Assembly: GCA_011634665.1 (NCBI GenBank)
Contig: WAEK01000017.1
Location: forward strand, 496,001-560,000
Direction: 5' to 3'
DNA: 64,000 nucleotides
DNA from: Mortierella sp. BCC40632
Taxonomy: Eukaryota > Mortierellomycota > Mortierellomycetes > Mortierellales > Mortierellaceae
Position 1 is the first letter of the stretch. The number at the start of each line of letters is the position of its first letter. The position numbers and the translations under genes are program-made. Below the pieces are notes generated by a model. That model did not search any database. It had not been told where the DNA came from and saw only the letters and a program-made list of their open reading frames with translations. Of this stretch, positions 24,221-37,327 are shown in pieces.

Positions 24221-26320
24221 TTACTGAAGACGCTGCTGCTGCTCCACAGAGACAGCAGCCAAAGCTGCAGTCAAGTTCGAGACATGACTGGGCGACCTGG
24301 GCGCCATGGGCGAGGTAGGTGAGGAAGGCGTCATCATTCCCGAGGCCATAAAATCTCCACAGCTCTTTGTCTGAATTGACAATGATCCAACAGGGCCTGG
24401 GATTGTTGCCTGCTCAAGAATGGGTGAGGCCAAGGGCGTGACCAACGAACCTGACAAGGGTGCTGCACTAGCATTAGCAAGGTCCGTATTCAATGGACTG
24501 AGCATTGGACTGGTCTGAGGAGTCGACTCGGGTGTGTTTCCTCTTGTGACGGAGGCCGAAGAGGTGCCGGTGTTGGTCTGCGAGTTACGGGCACTGTTAT
24601 TGTTGTTGGCGGAGGCCATAATCGCACTGGCGGCAGCCATCATCATCGGGTTAGCCTGGACCGCAGCAATAGCGGCAGCAGCAGCAATCGCTGCCTGGCT
24701 CGCATTTCCACCTTCGAGAGCAATGAATCCAGGGACACTGGCATGAAGAGCAGCAGCGAGGTTGGGGTGCGAGTGCTCGATATGATACTTGAGGCCATTG
24801 AGGTTCTTGTAGCATTTACCACAGTCGAGGAAGGTGCAGCGGTAAGGGCGCGAGTTGTTCTTTTCATCATCGCTCGAGCCCACCATGTTACAGTGGCCGC
24901 GCAAGTTGTGGTACTTGAGGCCGTTGGGGTTCTTGTAGGCCTTATCGCAGCCATTGACCGTGCAGCGGTAAGGCTTGTCAGCTCCAGAAGAGTCGGCCCG
25001 GCCTATGCTCTCCATCATGCTCACAATCTCATCCCGCTTCAAAAGAAGGTCCTCTGCCGTGAGGAGAAAGCCGGACGAACCTGCCTCACCGCAACTGGGG
25101 AGCATACCCTGCTGGATCGCATGCTCGAGATAGCCCGTCACGGCATTATAAAGCTGGTCTTGAGCTGTGGTCTTGGATGAAGCGGGGTCTGCAGATTCTG
25201 CCTTGGCCGAGAGGAGGAGGTCGGCGAGCGAAGGAGTAGGGGCGGGTGCGGGGGTGCCGCAGGACTGGCCCGCAGTCGAGGGCAACTTGGTCGGGGAAGA
25301 AACGCCAGCCGAGGTAGCGGATGTAGCGGCCTTCTTGGCGAGCGGGCTTTGGGTATCAAACGAGGTTGAGAAGGCAGCGAGGTCCCGCTTCTTGCCGGAG
25401 CAGGCTTTGGCCTGAGCGGTCGTTGTGGTCCGGAGGACCGAGTTTTGGAACGCAGAAACGGGCTCGTCGGGGCTGAAAGCAAAGTCCTCCGAATAGATAT
25501 CAGACAACGACACTCCGGCGAGCTTCCGCTTGCCATTCAAAAACGATGCTGGCGTCAGCTTTGGTTGTGCCGTCGTGGCAGCCGTCAAGATGGCAGCTGT
25601 AGCAGCAGCAGCAGCGATAGAGTTGTGAGGGATCTGGGGGCTGTTTGGTTCAGACTCGGAGTTGGTGGACCAGCCATCCTCGTCCGCGAAGCCAGCAATG
25701 CCAGGCAGATCGTCATAGTCATCCTCGTCCTCAAAGCTGACGTGGGCCTCCTCGTAGTGCTGAAGGAGAGCATGCATGTCGTGAAGGGTCAGGCCGCAGC
25801 AAGAGAAGTTTTTGCAGTAGTTAGCCTCCAGATCACGGTCATAGATATCGCCGCGCTGGGGCGAGGAACTGTATGAATCGAAGAGAGCGTGGCTCAGCCT
25901 GGAAGAGAGAGAGAGAGAGAGAGACATAGCCAGAGGAACAGGGCAAGGCGTTATCAAGGTTAGTCCAGATGCACGTACGCACAAACACACACGAGAGAAA
26001 GAAAGAAGGAAAGGTGCATGGCTGCAGCTCAACAACAACATCAGCACACACACAAAAAAAAAAAAACAATAACAATAACAAAACCCATCAAATGCTTACT
26101 CGGACTGGGGAGACTGGCCATATGGAAAGGGGGCAAAGAAGGATGGGCGTCGCAGCTGGGCCGAGTGAAACGAACCCGGGGCAACCAAGGATTGCCGCCG
26201 CAGCGACGACGCGGCCGAGAACGAACCCGATGTGAAGGAGGAGGCAGCGGAAGGGAAATCCATCTCCAAGGCATCTGCCGAGATAATATTAATGCTAGGC
26301 GTGGAGACTGTAGCAGGCAT
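24221..26320 (-). CDS. SFP1: Sfp1-like C2H2 zinc finger transcription factor
   Basis: Two exons: 26100-26320 and 24221-25898 (632 aa), donor GA/GTAAGC and acceptor after a (CT)n tract, TCTTCCAG. The N-terminus (MPATVSTPSINIISADALEM) is followed by Ser-rich sequence. An atypical N-terminal finger reads YCKNFSCCGLTLHDMHALLQ then HYEEAH (C..CC..H..H). Two closely similar C2H2 fingers follow at about residues 360-430: YRCTVNGCDKAYKNPNGLKYH with NLRGH, and YRCTFLDCGKCYKNLNGLKYH with IEHSH. The YKN-NGLKYH signature and the wide spacing from the first finger match the Sfp1 family, which in yeasts tunes ribosome-biogenesis genes and cell size downstream of TOR. Ala-rich and Ser/Pro-rich regions flank the fingers. 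The DNA target here is not known. Confidence 0.88.
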
Positions 26321-27061
26321 GGTGTATGTGATGGTAGGAGGAGTAGGTGGTGGTAGAGGGTAGTGGGAGTATGAAGAAGAAGAAAAAAGGAAGGAAAGGG
26401 TACGATGGTGCGATATGGCTTGATGTGCTCTTTGTTTCTTGCGGAGAGTGAGTTCGGTAGAGTTGCGGAGAGAAATTGAGAACAAGAGCAAAAAGTGTGT
26501 GGGTGGGTGACAGTGGGTGAGTGAGAAACAAGGGTCGAGGAGAGAAAGAGAGAGAGATAGAGATAGAGACAGATAGAGAAATAAAGTGACTGAAAGAGAG
26601 ATAGAGAGAGAAGGAATAAAATGCAGTATGTCCGAAGAAGCAAGTGTGAGTGAGGATCGAAGCAATGGATGCAACAGGTGGAAGAGGATCAAGGAGAGAG
26701 AGAATGGAAATACAAAAGACGATGCAGAATGAAGAAAGAAAGAAGCGAGCAAGACAGACGAGCAACCGTCTTTTATGAGAGAGAGTACGCCCGACAGGCA
26801 GCCACGGAGATCCGGTCCGTTCTCAGCAGCCGTCTGGCGTCTGATCCGCGCTCCGCACCACCGTTCTCACGCGCCCGTCAGCTTTGTGCTTGACCATGGC
26901 CTTTCTGCTCTCTCTCTCTCTCTCTCTTTTGTCTGTTTTCCTCTCTGTCCACCTCATCTACACCCCCTGTCTGTACTCTGGGCAGACGAGAATGAGTGGG
27001 ACACAACCCAGAGAGCAGAAAGACATGCATATGCTCTCGCATGCACGCACGCGAACAGAAC

Positions 27062-27062
<1 letters not shown>

Positions 27063-27107
<45 letters not shown>
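27063..27107. repeat. (CT)n microsatellite
   Basis: About 45 bases of CT dinucleotides in the spacer upstream of the SFP1-like gene. Confidence 0.95.
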
Positions 27108-27109
<2 letters not shown>

Positions 27110-30108
27110 AGAGAAATACCCTCCCCCTCCCCCGGCCCTGGATGCACGGCGTGCACATCCAGACCTTTGACGCATATTCAAATGTACCTGCCACAAACTG
27201 GCTCTAATCGAGCTCTCGTCTCCCCACTTTCCTTCCTATCCGCCCACCGCCAGTTAAGCCAGCCTATTTCCTCCTTCTCATCTTCTATGCCAAGTCCGCT
27301 CGATCTCCTCCCTCCCTCTCTTTCTTTCTCACTTCTCTCTTCGCGCGAATGCTCCTTTGCCCTGCCTTGGGGCACCCAAGGCCTGTCTGTACGACCGACG
27401 ACACACTGCAATGCCTGATTCGCTGCTGTCTTTTCTTTTTTCACATCCTTCGCTATTTTCTGTAAGGTTTGGGTCTCCCATTAGAGAAATAGGCCCCGCT
27501 CCGGCCGTTGTCCTTTTGAACTGTCTTGTCTCCTTTTGCCAGATCATCCTTTTTTTTTTTTTTTTTTTCCTGCCCGCTGCCCGTTGACGACGCTGGACCT
27601 TTAAACTGTACACGTATTGGAATACATACCCGCTGACACCCTCTTGCAGCCAGACACACACACACGCACACTCAAGACCTTAGCTCTCCCGCTTCTCTCC
27701 CTCGGTCATCGACACGTTCGTCGAGCCCAAACCATACGTGAACCTCCTTACTCCCTCTTACTCCTCATCCGTACGATGATCTACTCTCCCGCAATGCTTC
27801 TGCCCGCGCGGATAGCCGTGCCCGTGGATGCGGTGGATGCGGAAATAGGGGTGCAGGGATAAGGCCAAAGGGGACAAAGTTGGGGAGAGAATAACAAAGG
27901 CAAAAAAGAAAAGAGGAACAGGAGACAAGAATGAAAGTGAATGAGTGAAGAGAGAGAGAGAGAATCTCTCCTTTTGCCCCTTTGTTCCCGGAGGGGAGAG
28001 AGAGAGAGAGAAAGAGGGAGAGAAGAAAGGCTGTAAGTAGGAGTGTGTGGGTGTGGATGTGGCAAACTTTCACCCCTACCACCCTTTTTACCACGACAAA
28101 AAAGAAACGACAAACGACCGATAGTCTTCTGCATGTTGCAGAAAAGTAGCTTAAAGGCTGGCTCTCAGCCCTTTGTCAGAGCAGTTAAGATTTCCGCACT
28201 TAACATCATCGCGCATGGGCTTGTCCTGCCTCCCCTCGCTCTGGAGCAGTCGGTCAAAACCGAGCTGCATCGATACCACCAAGCGGCCGAAAAAAAATAT
28301 GAGATGTCTGGTGATTGAAGAAAGGCCAATGGTGGTTGCTGGGATCGGGAATGTAGACTAGAGTCATCGGCCATCGTGACAAGAATGGGTAAGTGAGTGA
28401 GTCGAGAATGCTCGAGAGAGAGAGGGAGGGAGTAAAAAATAGAAAGTGAGGGCGAAGAGGAGAAGGAAAAAGATACAACAGAAAACGCCCTGCGCGTGGA
28501 AAAGAAGATTTCGAACGTGGCTATCATCTCAGGGATCCTTTGTGCTCACTCTTTCTCTCTCGCTCTCTCTGTTGTTCTGACTTAAACACTAATCCGCGCT
28601 CCAGACACTTTGTCCTTTGCTCTGTTCCTTCTCTCCTCTTTTCTTCCTGTTCGTGTCCACAAGAGAGATTCTTAGCGCAATGCCAATGCACCATATCATC
28701 TCTCCTTATGAAGTTTCCTTGACAATAGATCCCCTCTGATACAAAAGTATCTTCAAGCTGCTTTTCACTTTTCATTTTTTGGGTGGAGGGGAGTCGCTGC
28801 TTCGAGGGTTGCTCCTTTCTGAAAGGATTCTCCAGTGACGGAAAAAAAAGCGTGTGAGAGAGTGAGAAAGAGAGCGAGGCCCAGCCAGAAAGAGACAGCC
28901 CAGTCTCATCCTCCCACATGGCGGGTCCCTTCTCCTCCATCTGGTCTCATATTTGATTTGCAATGGGAACTCCGCTTTCCCTCTCTCTCTTTCTCTCTCT
29001 TTCTCTCTCTCTGGTGACCATCGCCCTGGCCTCACCCTACTCTACCTCTCTTTTAGCCTGCTCTGGTCTTTTGCGCTTGCTTATCACTTTTTTTTAGATC
29101 GGTGCACCCCCTTGGCCCGATCGGAACAATAGTCGTCGTAGTCACTCGTTCCTCTCCTGATGTCCTCCCCCCCTCCTCAACTTTTTGCTCAAGCAAAAGA
29201 GAATGAGGGTGGGTGGGCAGAGAAAAGAAAGGCCTCTTTTTCTCTCTTCACACCCCCCAACTTACTGTGTGCTCGGCTTTTTTAGACCATTGCCCTATGT
29301 TTGTCGCACAGGGGTCTATCTCACCCAAGAGCAAAGAAGGAGTCTATTTGTACAACCTCGGCGGGAAGAGAGAAGGCGACTCGGGGATGCAGTGAAAAAG
29401 AGAGAGGGCGACCGAATGGGTAGCGTGAGTGTATGTGTGTCTGTGTGTGTGTCTGTATCTGTGTCTGTGTGTGCGTGTGGGGTGAGGAGGACAAGATGGG
29501 TAGCGTGAGATGAGGCGTGGCATAATTAGGACCGTTCAATAACAGTAGTTGCAAGGAAGAAGAGGCGATGAGCTTGCAGGCTTCCTCTCCCTCCTCTTCC
29601 CTCCCCCTCCTCACTTCTCGTCCTTTCTCCTCTTTCCCGCTGTTCGTTCGGATTCTCGGGGACCGAACTGAGCTTCATTTTGGTTGATTGTTCGCACGCT
29701 GCACCACTGCAGTACACGTCCTAACGGCCATGGGAACTCGATCTCAACTGAGCCAAAGTGCGGGAGATACAATCTATACTAGCGCGTCTACTTTTTTTTT
29801 TTTTTTTTTTTTTGCTCTCTTACTCTTCTTCTCACAACCCAGACGATCGGGCTTCTCTTGCCTCAAAAGTACTCTGGGACATACAGCAGCGAATTAAACG
29901 ACACAACGTACCTGGACCTTTATTTTACTTCTTGTGGATCATTTCCCCTTCTTCTGCCCTCGTTATCTTGACTCTTCCACCCTTAGACAATTGGTCCGCT
30001 CACGACTCCGGTCCCACGGGCCTTTGAGTAGGAGAGTCACCTCAAATTAGCGTCAGATATAGGTACAGAGATGGAGAAGAAACATTCGAGAGAAAGAGGA
30101 AGAGGAAG

Positions 30109-30117
<9 letters not shown>

Positions 30118-30161
<44 letters not shown>
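30118..30161. repeat. (GA)n microsatellite
   Basis: About 44 bases of GA dinucleotides in the gene-poor spacer. Confidence 0.95.
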
Positions 30162-30164
<3 letters not shown>

Positions 30165-31492
30165 GCAGTGATTCCCGTCTTATCGTGCCTCGACCACCTG
30201 TCAGAGATGCACCAACCGAATTGCTCAGGAACGAGTCCTGAAGGACCCTTTTTTTGCTTTTGCTTTCGATGTTGCTCTTGATCGATCGATTTCTTTGTCG
30301 CACGCCCTGTGTGTTCGAAGAAGCTGCATGTGCATACATGCGCCGTCTCTTTTTCTTTTTTCTTGCATGAGATGGCCACTCTCTTTCTTCTTCCTCAACG
30401 GGATCATCTCCTTGAACAGGGGACAGCAATTCCCAGGCAATCAACCTCTTTTTTCTCTTTTTTCTTTTTTTTTTTTTTTTTTTTTTTCTCTACCCTACTC
30501 TTCCCCGCTGTATTAGGCGTTTGTTCGATGAAATATCAACAGGGACCTCCGCACACACTCACACACATGTCCGCCACTCTCTCCGACTCTTTTCTCTCTT
30601 TACAAAGCAATGTTCCACAGTGAGCCTGGAGCCTTGAGCCCGAGAGCAAGGGCGCATAGTGCATGAAGGTGTAGAAATAGTAGAAGATTAGGATGCATCC
30701 CTGGGCATTTGGCGTCGTACATCCTCTTTTTTTGCTCCCACCCCACCTCACCTCACCCCACCCACCTTACCTCTCTCCCTGCCTAGACCTAAATACATTT
30801 TCACGCCTAGCAGATATTACAGTTAGTTCATTTGTATCCGTCCAAGGGAGCATTGTCTCATGCCGTGTAATCGTAAAAAGGGCAGAGAGGCGGGAGAAAG
30901 ATAGGTATCGTCTACCACCATGGCGTCCCTCTTCTGGGATTCATGCAAGCACACGAGATTCTAACCTCCCCCCACTTGAGATGAGGAGCCAATGGGCCCA
31001 ACGAGGCAGTAGAGAAAAGAAGTACGTACCCTTCGGTCTTTTTTTTTTTTTATCATGTATCTCCTCGGTCCGTCCAACGGCCCTCCGCTCGATTCGGGGG
31101 GAGATATGGCCATCGTTGGCTTTATTTGTTGTTCAAACAGAAGAGGATCTCCCTTCCCCGTTAGCGTGGCTGTGTTAAAAAAACGGACAAAGCCTGCCTA
31201 AAGTAGCTTTGTTTGCCTGGCTCCTAACAAAACACTGTATGTATGCACAACAAGCTAAGGGCTGGATGACAACAACGACAGAGCCTAGTATCAAATAGAC
31301 ATCCATAATCCATCATCTTTGTTGTGCTGCTGCAGTTCTTTTTCCCATGCATGAGCACCGAGTCAACATATATATATACATTTTTTTTTTCCAACGGATC
31401 TGCCTGGAAATTGTTAATATTCTAGAGGTACACTAGCCATCCCTCACAGGGGTTAGGTCTCGTCACAAATGGCAATGGCAGAAGAGAGACTA

Positions 31493-31494
<2 letters not shown>

Positions 31495-31523
<29 letters not shown>
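31495..31523. repeat. Poly-A run (about 29 bases)
   Basis: Uninterrupted A run in the gene-poor spacer, about 300 bases before the coding-like relics of 31.8-33 kb. Confidence 0.85.
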
Positions 31524-31527
<4 letters not shown>

Positions 31528-31819
31528 ACTAGAGCTGTATCCTCGCCTTGATGGCTTTTGTAGCATAACAAACCATCCAGCTTTAAAGGTCAATTTTTTT
31601 TTCTATGATTAATTGCTCGCTTGAATCATCCAGTGTTATTTACACGTAGACTCTCTCGGTGTTTGCCACCCACAACTGAACAAGAGAAAAGCGGGCAAAA
31701 GTGCGGCCAACAACTTGGCATGTACGTACTATGTAGTAGGAATAGAGTGTCTGTAAAACTGTAAAACTGTAAAAAAAAAAAAGAAAAAAGAAAAGAAAAA
31801 CCTTCCCGTTTCGTTTTCT

Positions 31820-32960
31820 ATCACAACATGATCATGCTCCGTTGCTTGCTTAGCGTAAGCTTGAATAGGTAGCCGTAATCTGCATGGTCGTTTTCTTTAT
31901 CGCACTCGACCTGGTAGGCGTTCATGGACACTGGTTGGTATCGATAGAATCCGAAACCATCCACAGACAAAGGTTCAGATTACTCAATGCATTGCCATGG
32001 CTCACATCAAATGTGAGCCATCGAATACTGTTTCTATGCATTCTTTCACTTCCTGACTGGTAGAAAAATTAATAGACTGGCGTTCAAGAGTGGAATACTA
32101 ATTGTCGCTTTCCCCCATCACTAGTGAATGTCAATCGGGTTTATCCACAAGAACGCATAAATGACGGCTCAAACATAGTAGTACTGAAGACTTTCCTTAG
32201 GATTTTACAGGTACTTTTGAGTCCGCCCTGGATGGCATTCAGTGTATCGCCGTGTTTGACTTTGACATGGCCATGTCCAACTCTTTGCTTGAGTGGATCT
32301 GAATGTCGCATGGGATACGACAAAACAGCACACGGCTCACTCTCCAAGTATGGCTTATAGAGGCGCCAATGCTCGATATCCACTTGACGCCCATATTAGC
32401 CACCTTGGCAGTTATGTGGTTGCTCATGCTCTTCCTCTTTTTCTATTTTTTTTTTTTTCAATTGGAAGAGCATGTTGGCTCTAATCTGCTGAATTATTTT
32501 TCGACGACAGCAAGGCATGCCGGAAGATATTGATCAGGAGAAGGCTTGTTAATTCGCTGCTCGAAGAAGCACTACCAACTCGGCTCCACGACTAGTCAAA
32601 TAGAGAGAGAAAGAAAACGCGGCAAAATGGCACGACAAGGGTCAGCTTTTCTTATCTCGAAGATTGAAATTATGGACTGACTGGGCAAAGGTTAGAGGAG
32701 GTCTGGTCCTGTCCAGTCAACGCAGGTGAGTAAACCACTCGGCACTAGATAAAAAAAGGATGGATGGATGCTTCATCCACCTTCCATCACCAGACTCCGC
32801 TGCTTGTTCATTTGGGCCAGTCAGAGCTGGCTACTGAATATGTAAGCATGCAAGCGCATAAGCAATTCAAAACCAAAGAAGATCAGCCTTCATACATTGC
32901 GATCCACTTTTCACTGGTGCATATCCCATCCATGGGCAACCCCCAAATGACCTAGTTAGG
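31820..32960. pseudogene. Scattered coding-like relics, unknown family
   Basis: Minus-strand blocks look coding but do not join. One of about 45 codons ends near 31828 (…SVDGFGFYRYQPVSMNAYQV then ECDKENDHADYGYLF). One lies near 32015-32085 (SINFSTSQEVKECIETVFDG). An 80-codon frame is at 32141-32383 (MDIEHWRLYKPYLESEPCAV…). Stops and frame changes separate them and no clean splice sites were found. On the plus strand 32800-32955 reads LLVHLGQSELATEYVSMQAH… . The first block has a normal-looking amino-acid mix, unlike the repeat-made frames around it. Best guess: remnants of a decayed gene or mobile element. Unrecognised. Confidence 0.35.
31997..32021. repeat. Perfect 11-bp inverted repeat, 3-nt loop
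   Basis: ATGGCTCACAT and ATGTGAGCCAT arms around CAA, lying among the coding-like relics. Could be a footprint, an element end or chance. Confidence 0.75.
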
Positions 32961-34072
32961 AGAGAGAAGGAGGAGGACCTCTGTCGTCCACATTGCTAAG
33001 AGCCATTGGCCCACTCTTACCTCTTCATACTCCTCTTTACACGTGATGAGTCGCGAGAGAGAGAGAGAGATGAACACGAAGCCACTCGAATCCTGACTAG
33101 AAAAATTTTTGTGTCCCCTGTTTCTCTGATCAGCTTCTCTCTCTCTCTCCCTCCCTCACTCACCATCCCATACTTTCACCTCCACTCTCAACCTCTCCTG
33201 CTCCTTCTCATTCATTCATCTCCTTGACATCCTGTTTGTGTAAGTCTCCATTCCTTCCTCGACAACAGACTCCCTTTGTTGATTCTCACTTTCTCTATGC
33301 CTCTCTCTTGGCAAGAGAGCGGATTCCTTTCTTTCTTTTTTTTTTTTTTCTTGAAGCTGATGAACAAAAAAAAATATATAACTTTCGTTCTTCCGAAATA
33401 TCTTGAGGAGACAATTGTTACTGATCTCAAAGAAAAAAAAATACACTCGCTCGTCCCTTCCATTCTTCCTTCTTTTACTTTGTAAAAGAAGAAAAAAAGA
33501 GTTATTGACAAGTTGTCCTAACCCACTGCTTTTTTCTTTCTTTTCTGGATCTGCTTTAAAAAAAAAAGTCTTTAGGATTTTTCACGTTTTGTCCGAGGAT
33601 TGATCTGTAACTCTGCATTGATCTGGTCGTACAACCAGTCTCTCCCTCTCTTCCACGAGGCAAGACCGCAGGTAACCATGTATCATAGCCATCGACATGC
33701 ATGTGAACAAATAAATAAAATATTTTTTGATTGGAATCAAGCTTCTTTTTTTTGGTTCGTGGGCGGGTAGATACTTCTATAAACCCGGGCGATTCGTGGT
33801 TGTGATTCCCGAGCGTTGAAAAAAAAAAATAGAGTCTGGCAGTAGTAAACCTGAATAATGGGGAGGATCAACAACTGGTTGTCTGCAAAGGGACCTGTAT
33901 TCGTATTGCTCGAAACATGACTCTTGAGAGAGAGAAGGAGAGAGATGTTGAAATATAAGATATTTATAAAAAGTAGGACGAGTGGTGAAGGAGGTCCTTT
34001 GGCTATGGTAGCTGTGGCGGTGATAGACTATATTTACAGATGGGAGAGAGAGAGGAGAGAGTGATATATTTT
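32961..34072. other. Spacer without recognised genes
   Basis: Low-complexity A/T and CT-rich sequence with several short poly-A and poly-T runs; partly the 3' flank of the small gene that follows on the minus strand. Confidence 0.5.
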
Positions 34073-35155
34073 TTACGACCGATGACTGCGATCAGCCTTA
34101 ATGCTGGGGTCCTCCTCCCGAACGTTATGGATCTTGGCCTTGTCTTGCTTCAGAACACTCTTGTCCGACTCGGCCATTCGAATGGCATCAGCCGCGTAAT
34201 GGCTCAGGTTGGTCTTTCGATCCTCATCCTAAAAAAGATATTAAAAAAAAAGAGAGAGAGAAGGTCAGAACACTGCTAAGACAAGAGAAAACAGGCTGTG
34301 GAGGTGCTCATAGGAGACAATTGTTGGAATTATTGTCATGGCTTGTTGGTCTGAGCTCAAGTCAGCAGTCTAATGACTATGATCGCATGTCGTACGATTT
34401 CTGTCATCTCAACACTCCACAAAAAAAAAAAAAAAAAAAAGGGTCCGTGGAGAACTGCGCGTACGCCTGTTGCACGGATGAAAAAAAATAAAAAAATTGT
34501 TCAAGCATTGGGACAAAGGAAGAGAGAGAAAGAGAGAGGCGGAAAAGGAAAAGAGTACACTCGAGTCAAGTGGTCATCCTCTCCTCACCTTCAGCTCTTG
34601 ACCAAGGGTTGATGCAAGCTCGCGCTGGACGTGACCGCCGCCCGAATGGTCCTTGGCCGAGGGATGGATCACGTCTGCCTTCACTTGGTCAACAACCGTT
34701 TGCTCAAACGTGGCCGTTGTTCTTTCCAGCTCCACAGCCACGAACGATTCCAAGTCAGGCTTGGGGTCCTTCTTGCCCCTGTTGGCGCCGAGTTGGTGAA
34801 AGTGATGAGGTTGATCGCCCTTGCCACCACTGTGGTTACGCGTGTGGCTACCATTGGCATTCTGGCGGCCAAGACTCTTCCTGCTGCTCATCGCAAGCCC
34901 AAGGCCCATCAGGACCTCGTCCTCGGGGCTATCGTAGCGCTTTACCTCGTGGAGATAGTTCTTGCCAGGTGGCTGGCTCTTGGACGCGGCCGTATCCTTG
35001 TGCGAAGACATGGAAGAGTAGCCACTCGGGTGGACGCTTGTCTGGTGGATTAGCGTCGCGGCAGGAGTTTGATTGGCAAAGGCGACCATTGGGATACGAG
35101 TCATCGAGACTCTTGGCAGGGCCATGGAGACGGCGCGGATTGAAGACGAGGCCAT
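34073..35155 (-). CDS. Small unrecognised protein, probably mitochondrial
   Basis: Two exons: 34589-35155 and 34073-34228 (240 aa), donor AAG/GTGAGG and acceptor TTTTTTAG, phase 0 at both. The start was taken at MASSSIRAVSMALPRVSMTR rather than a Met 21 codons upstream because this N-terminus is rich in Ser, Ala and Arg with no acidic residue, as in mitochondrial presequences. The middle is His/Lys/Ser-rich (SHTRNHSGGKGDQPHHFHQL). The second exon is charged and helical (HYAADAIRMAESDKSVLKQD) and ends SHRS. I do not recognise the family. The intron holds a 21-base A run. Splice signals and amino-acid composition support a real gene; the location is inference only. Confidence 0.7.
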
Positions 35156-35264
35156 GATAATGTGTGTTTGAAGAGGGAAAGTGGATAGGAAAGGAGAGGT
35201 CTGGATATATGAGATCAATGTTCAGTGTTCAAGCGAGTGCGTGAGAGCGTGACAAGTAAGTGAA

Positions 35265-35295
<31 letters not shown>

Positions 35296-37051
35296 ATCTG
35301 GTTTGGTCAAGTGGGGAGGGGGTCGAGGCCCTTTTATACCAAGCCCCCCAAACGATCGACACAGGCTCTCCAGGCTTATCGACTCTTCTGATTTACGGGA
35401 TTTCACTTCATGCGACCACCCGACTTTTCTCCTCTCACTCTCACTCTCGATATCTCTCTCACTGCTTCTCTCTCCTTCTCTCACCTCGTCACACGCGCTG
35501 TTCCTCTGCACGTATGGATCCAACAACACCTCACTCACACACTTTTTTTTTTCTTTCCTTCTTTTTTGCTAGACACACTCACATCACCGCCACTGTTGCC
35601 AGACATCTGCTTTACTCAATCCATCCTGCAAAGACTCACACCGGATGACTCCTCTGAACTATGAGCCAAAAATACAGTTGCTCAAAAAAGAGAGAAGAGA
35701 GAGGAAAAGAAAGAGCATTCACGCCATGCGGTTCCTCAGCCTCTCCGCATACGTTACTCCAATCGTTAACAAGAACGTCTTCCCAATACTTGGCCCGTGG
35801 AGAAGCATCAGTCTTGGTGAGATGCGGGCACCAATGAGACAACAGGAAAATCAGGTAAAGTGCAGAAAGAGCGAGAGGGGAAGAGGGAGGAGGGACCCCG
35901 GTCTTCTGGACAAACGTCCCTGTTGCGTGCAAGAAAACAATAACGCGTCTTCTTGCACGGCTCTCTACCCCTCCACGTTGTCATTCGCATGTGACAGAGA
36001 GTGGGATCATTTCTTTAAAAAAAAAGTACTAGTACTTGCTGAAGCATGCTTTAACCGTACTGCTGCGTGTTTGTTGACCTTTCTCGTCGCACCCGGTAGA
36101 TCGGCCTGCTGCTGACTCAGGCATGTCATGCCGTCCACGGAGCATCCACGGATGAGGCCATCGGAAAGAGAAAGATCTCCAACGGTTACTTCCCAAAGTA
36201 GAAGAATGCGGAGGAAGAGAGAGAAAGAGAAGGAGAGAGTACACCAGAAAGGAAATGAAGGAAGAACTGAAAAAAAAAAAAAAAAAAAAAGAGGCGTCCA
36301 AGCCCATACGAAACCCTCTTTCCCCCCCACTCCACGCATTTCGCCCATTCTATATGGGCTTTGCATTCCTGCCCCGAATCTATTCTGAGTGGACGGGCTG
36401 GGGTCAAATAATCGAAGGCACCTCCCTCCTACTCTATTCCATTCAACGAGACTTTCTCTCTCTCTCTCTCTCCCTACAACGGTGATAAGATCTATTGGCA
36501 CTTAGTCTAGTCTGCTACTTGATACGCTAGACACAAAGGAAAGTCTCTCTAGAAAACTCTTTTGCTTCATCAGTGCCAAAATATGACAGCAACATTTGTA
36601 ATTTTCTCTAGGGACGCGTCGTTTGCTCAACCAAAGATCAGGCTCTTTGGTTCTTTCTCCTCCCCACTGTCAATGCAAACGATAACTAAAGACGGATGTT
36701 CTTGCGATTTTAATCACATGCCCCCCCCCCCAATACCCTCTTCTTCTTCTAATGAAAACTCTCTAGAGGAACTAGGAAAGAGAGAGGGCGCGCGTGTGCG
36801 TGGACCTTTTTTTTAAGATCTACAAGGAAGAGTCGTGTTCATCTTCATACTCAAAGACCATATTCTTAAGTTATTTCCTTTCTTTCTTTCTTTCTTTCTT
36901 TCTTTTATCAAGATCTTATTTCTTGTTTCTTGATTTTAACAGGTCCTCTAGCCTTTGCTTCAATACCCTTTTTTTTTTTTTTTTTGTTGTTGTTGGATAT
37001 TTCCTTTGCTATTTTCCTCCGCATCTTTACTTCCAGGTCAATTGAACTCAT

Positions 37052-37082
<31 letters not shown>

Positions 37083-37327
37083 GTAGGGTACAAAGAGCGT
37101 TGACAGTAGTCGTATATTGGTGAAAAATAAGAAAAAAAAAAAAAAAAAAAAAGAAGCGAGCGAGCGAGCGAAAGGCTGTGTAGGCTTTTTGTTGGAGCAG
37201 AAAGAGGTAGGGGGGGGGGGGAGGGTTGAGTTTTGGATGAGATTACAAAGAGTCTCTTCTCTCTTTCTTTTCTTCTGCTGAAAGAAGAAAAATGGGGGGG
37301 ATAGGCTAGAAACAAGACTCAGCCTAT
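35156..37327. other. Spacer upstream of the 34 kb gene and downstream of NEDD8
   Basis: Contains (GA)n at 35267-35291, several A and T runs, (TTTC)n at 36886-36903, C and G runs (36721-36732, 37209-37220) and (CT)n near 36452-36470. No gene is supported. One 98-codon minus frame at 35636-35932 has a short normal-looking stretch (KYWEDVLVNDWSNVCGEAEE) but nothing to join it to. Confidence 0.5.

Larger units (their letters stand above)
26321..31800. other. Large low-complexity spacer without recognisable genes
   Basis: About 5.5 kb upstream of the SFP1-like gene: repeated (CT)n/(GA)n tracts (26910-26928, 27063-27107, 27952-27962, 28981-29012, 30118-30161), poly-T and poly-A runs (27550-27567, 29791-29812, 30465-30487, 31495-31523) and (TG)n near 29432-29478. 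Open frames are repeat-driven (Ser-Leu, Arg-Glu, Cys-Val). Part is probably the long 5' leader and promoter of the SFP1-like gene. No RNA gene was recognised. Confidence 0.55.

Noticed and set aside
26041..27661. Several 100-218 codon frames on both strands
   Set aside because: Products are Ser-Leu, Arg-Glu or Cys-Val strings made by (CT)n, (GA)n and (TG)n tracts.
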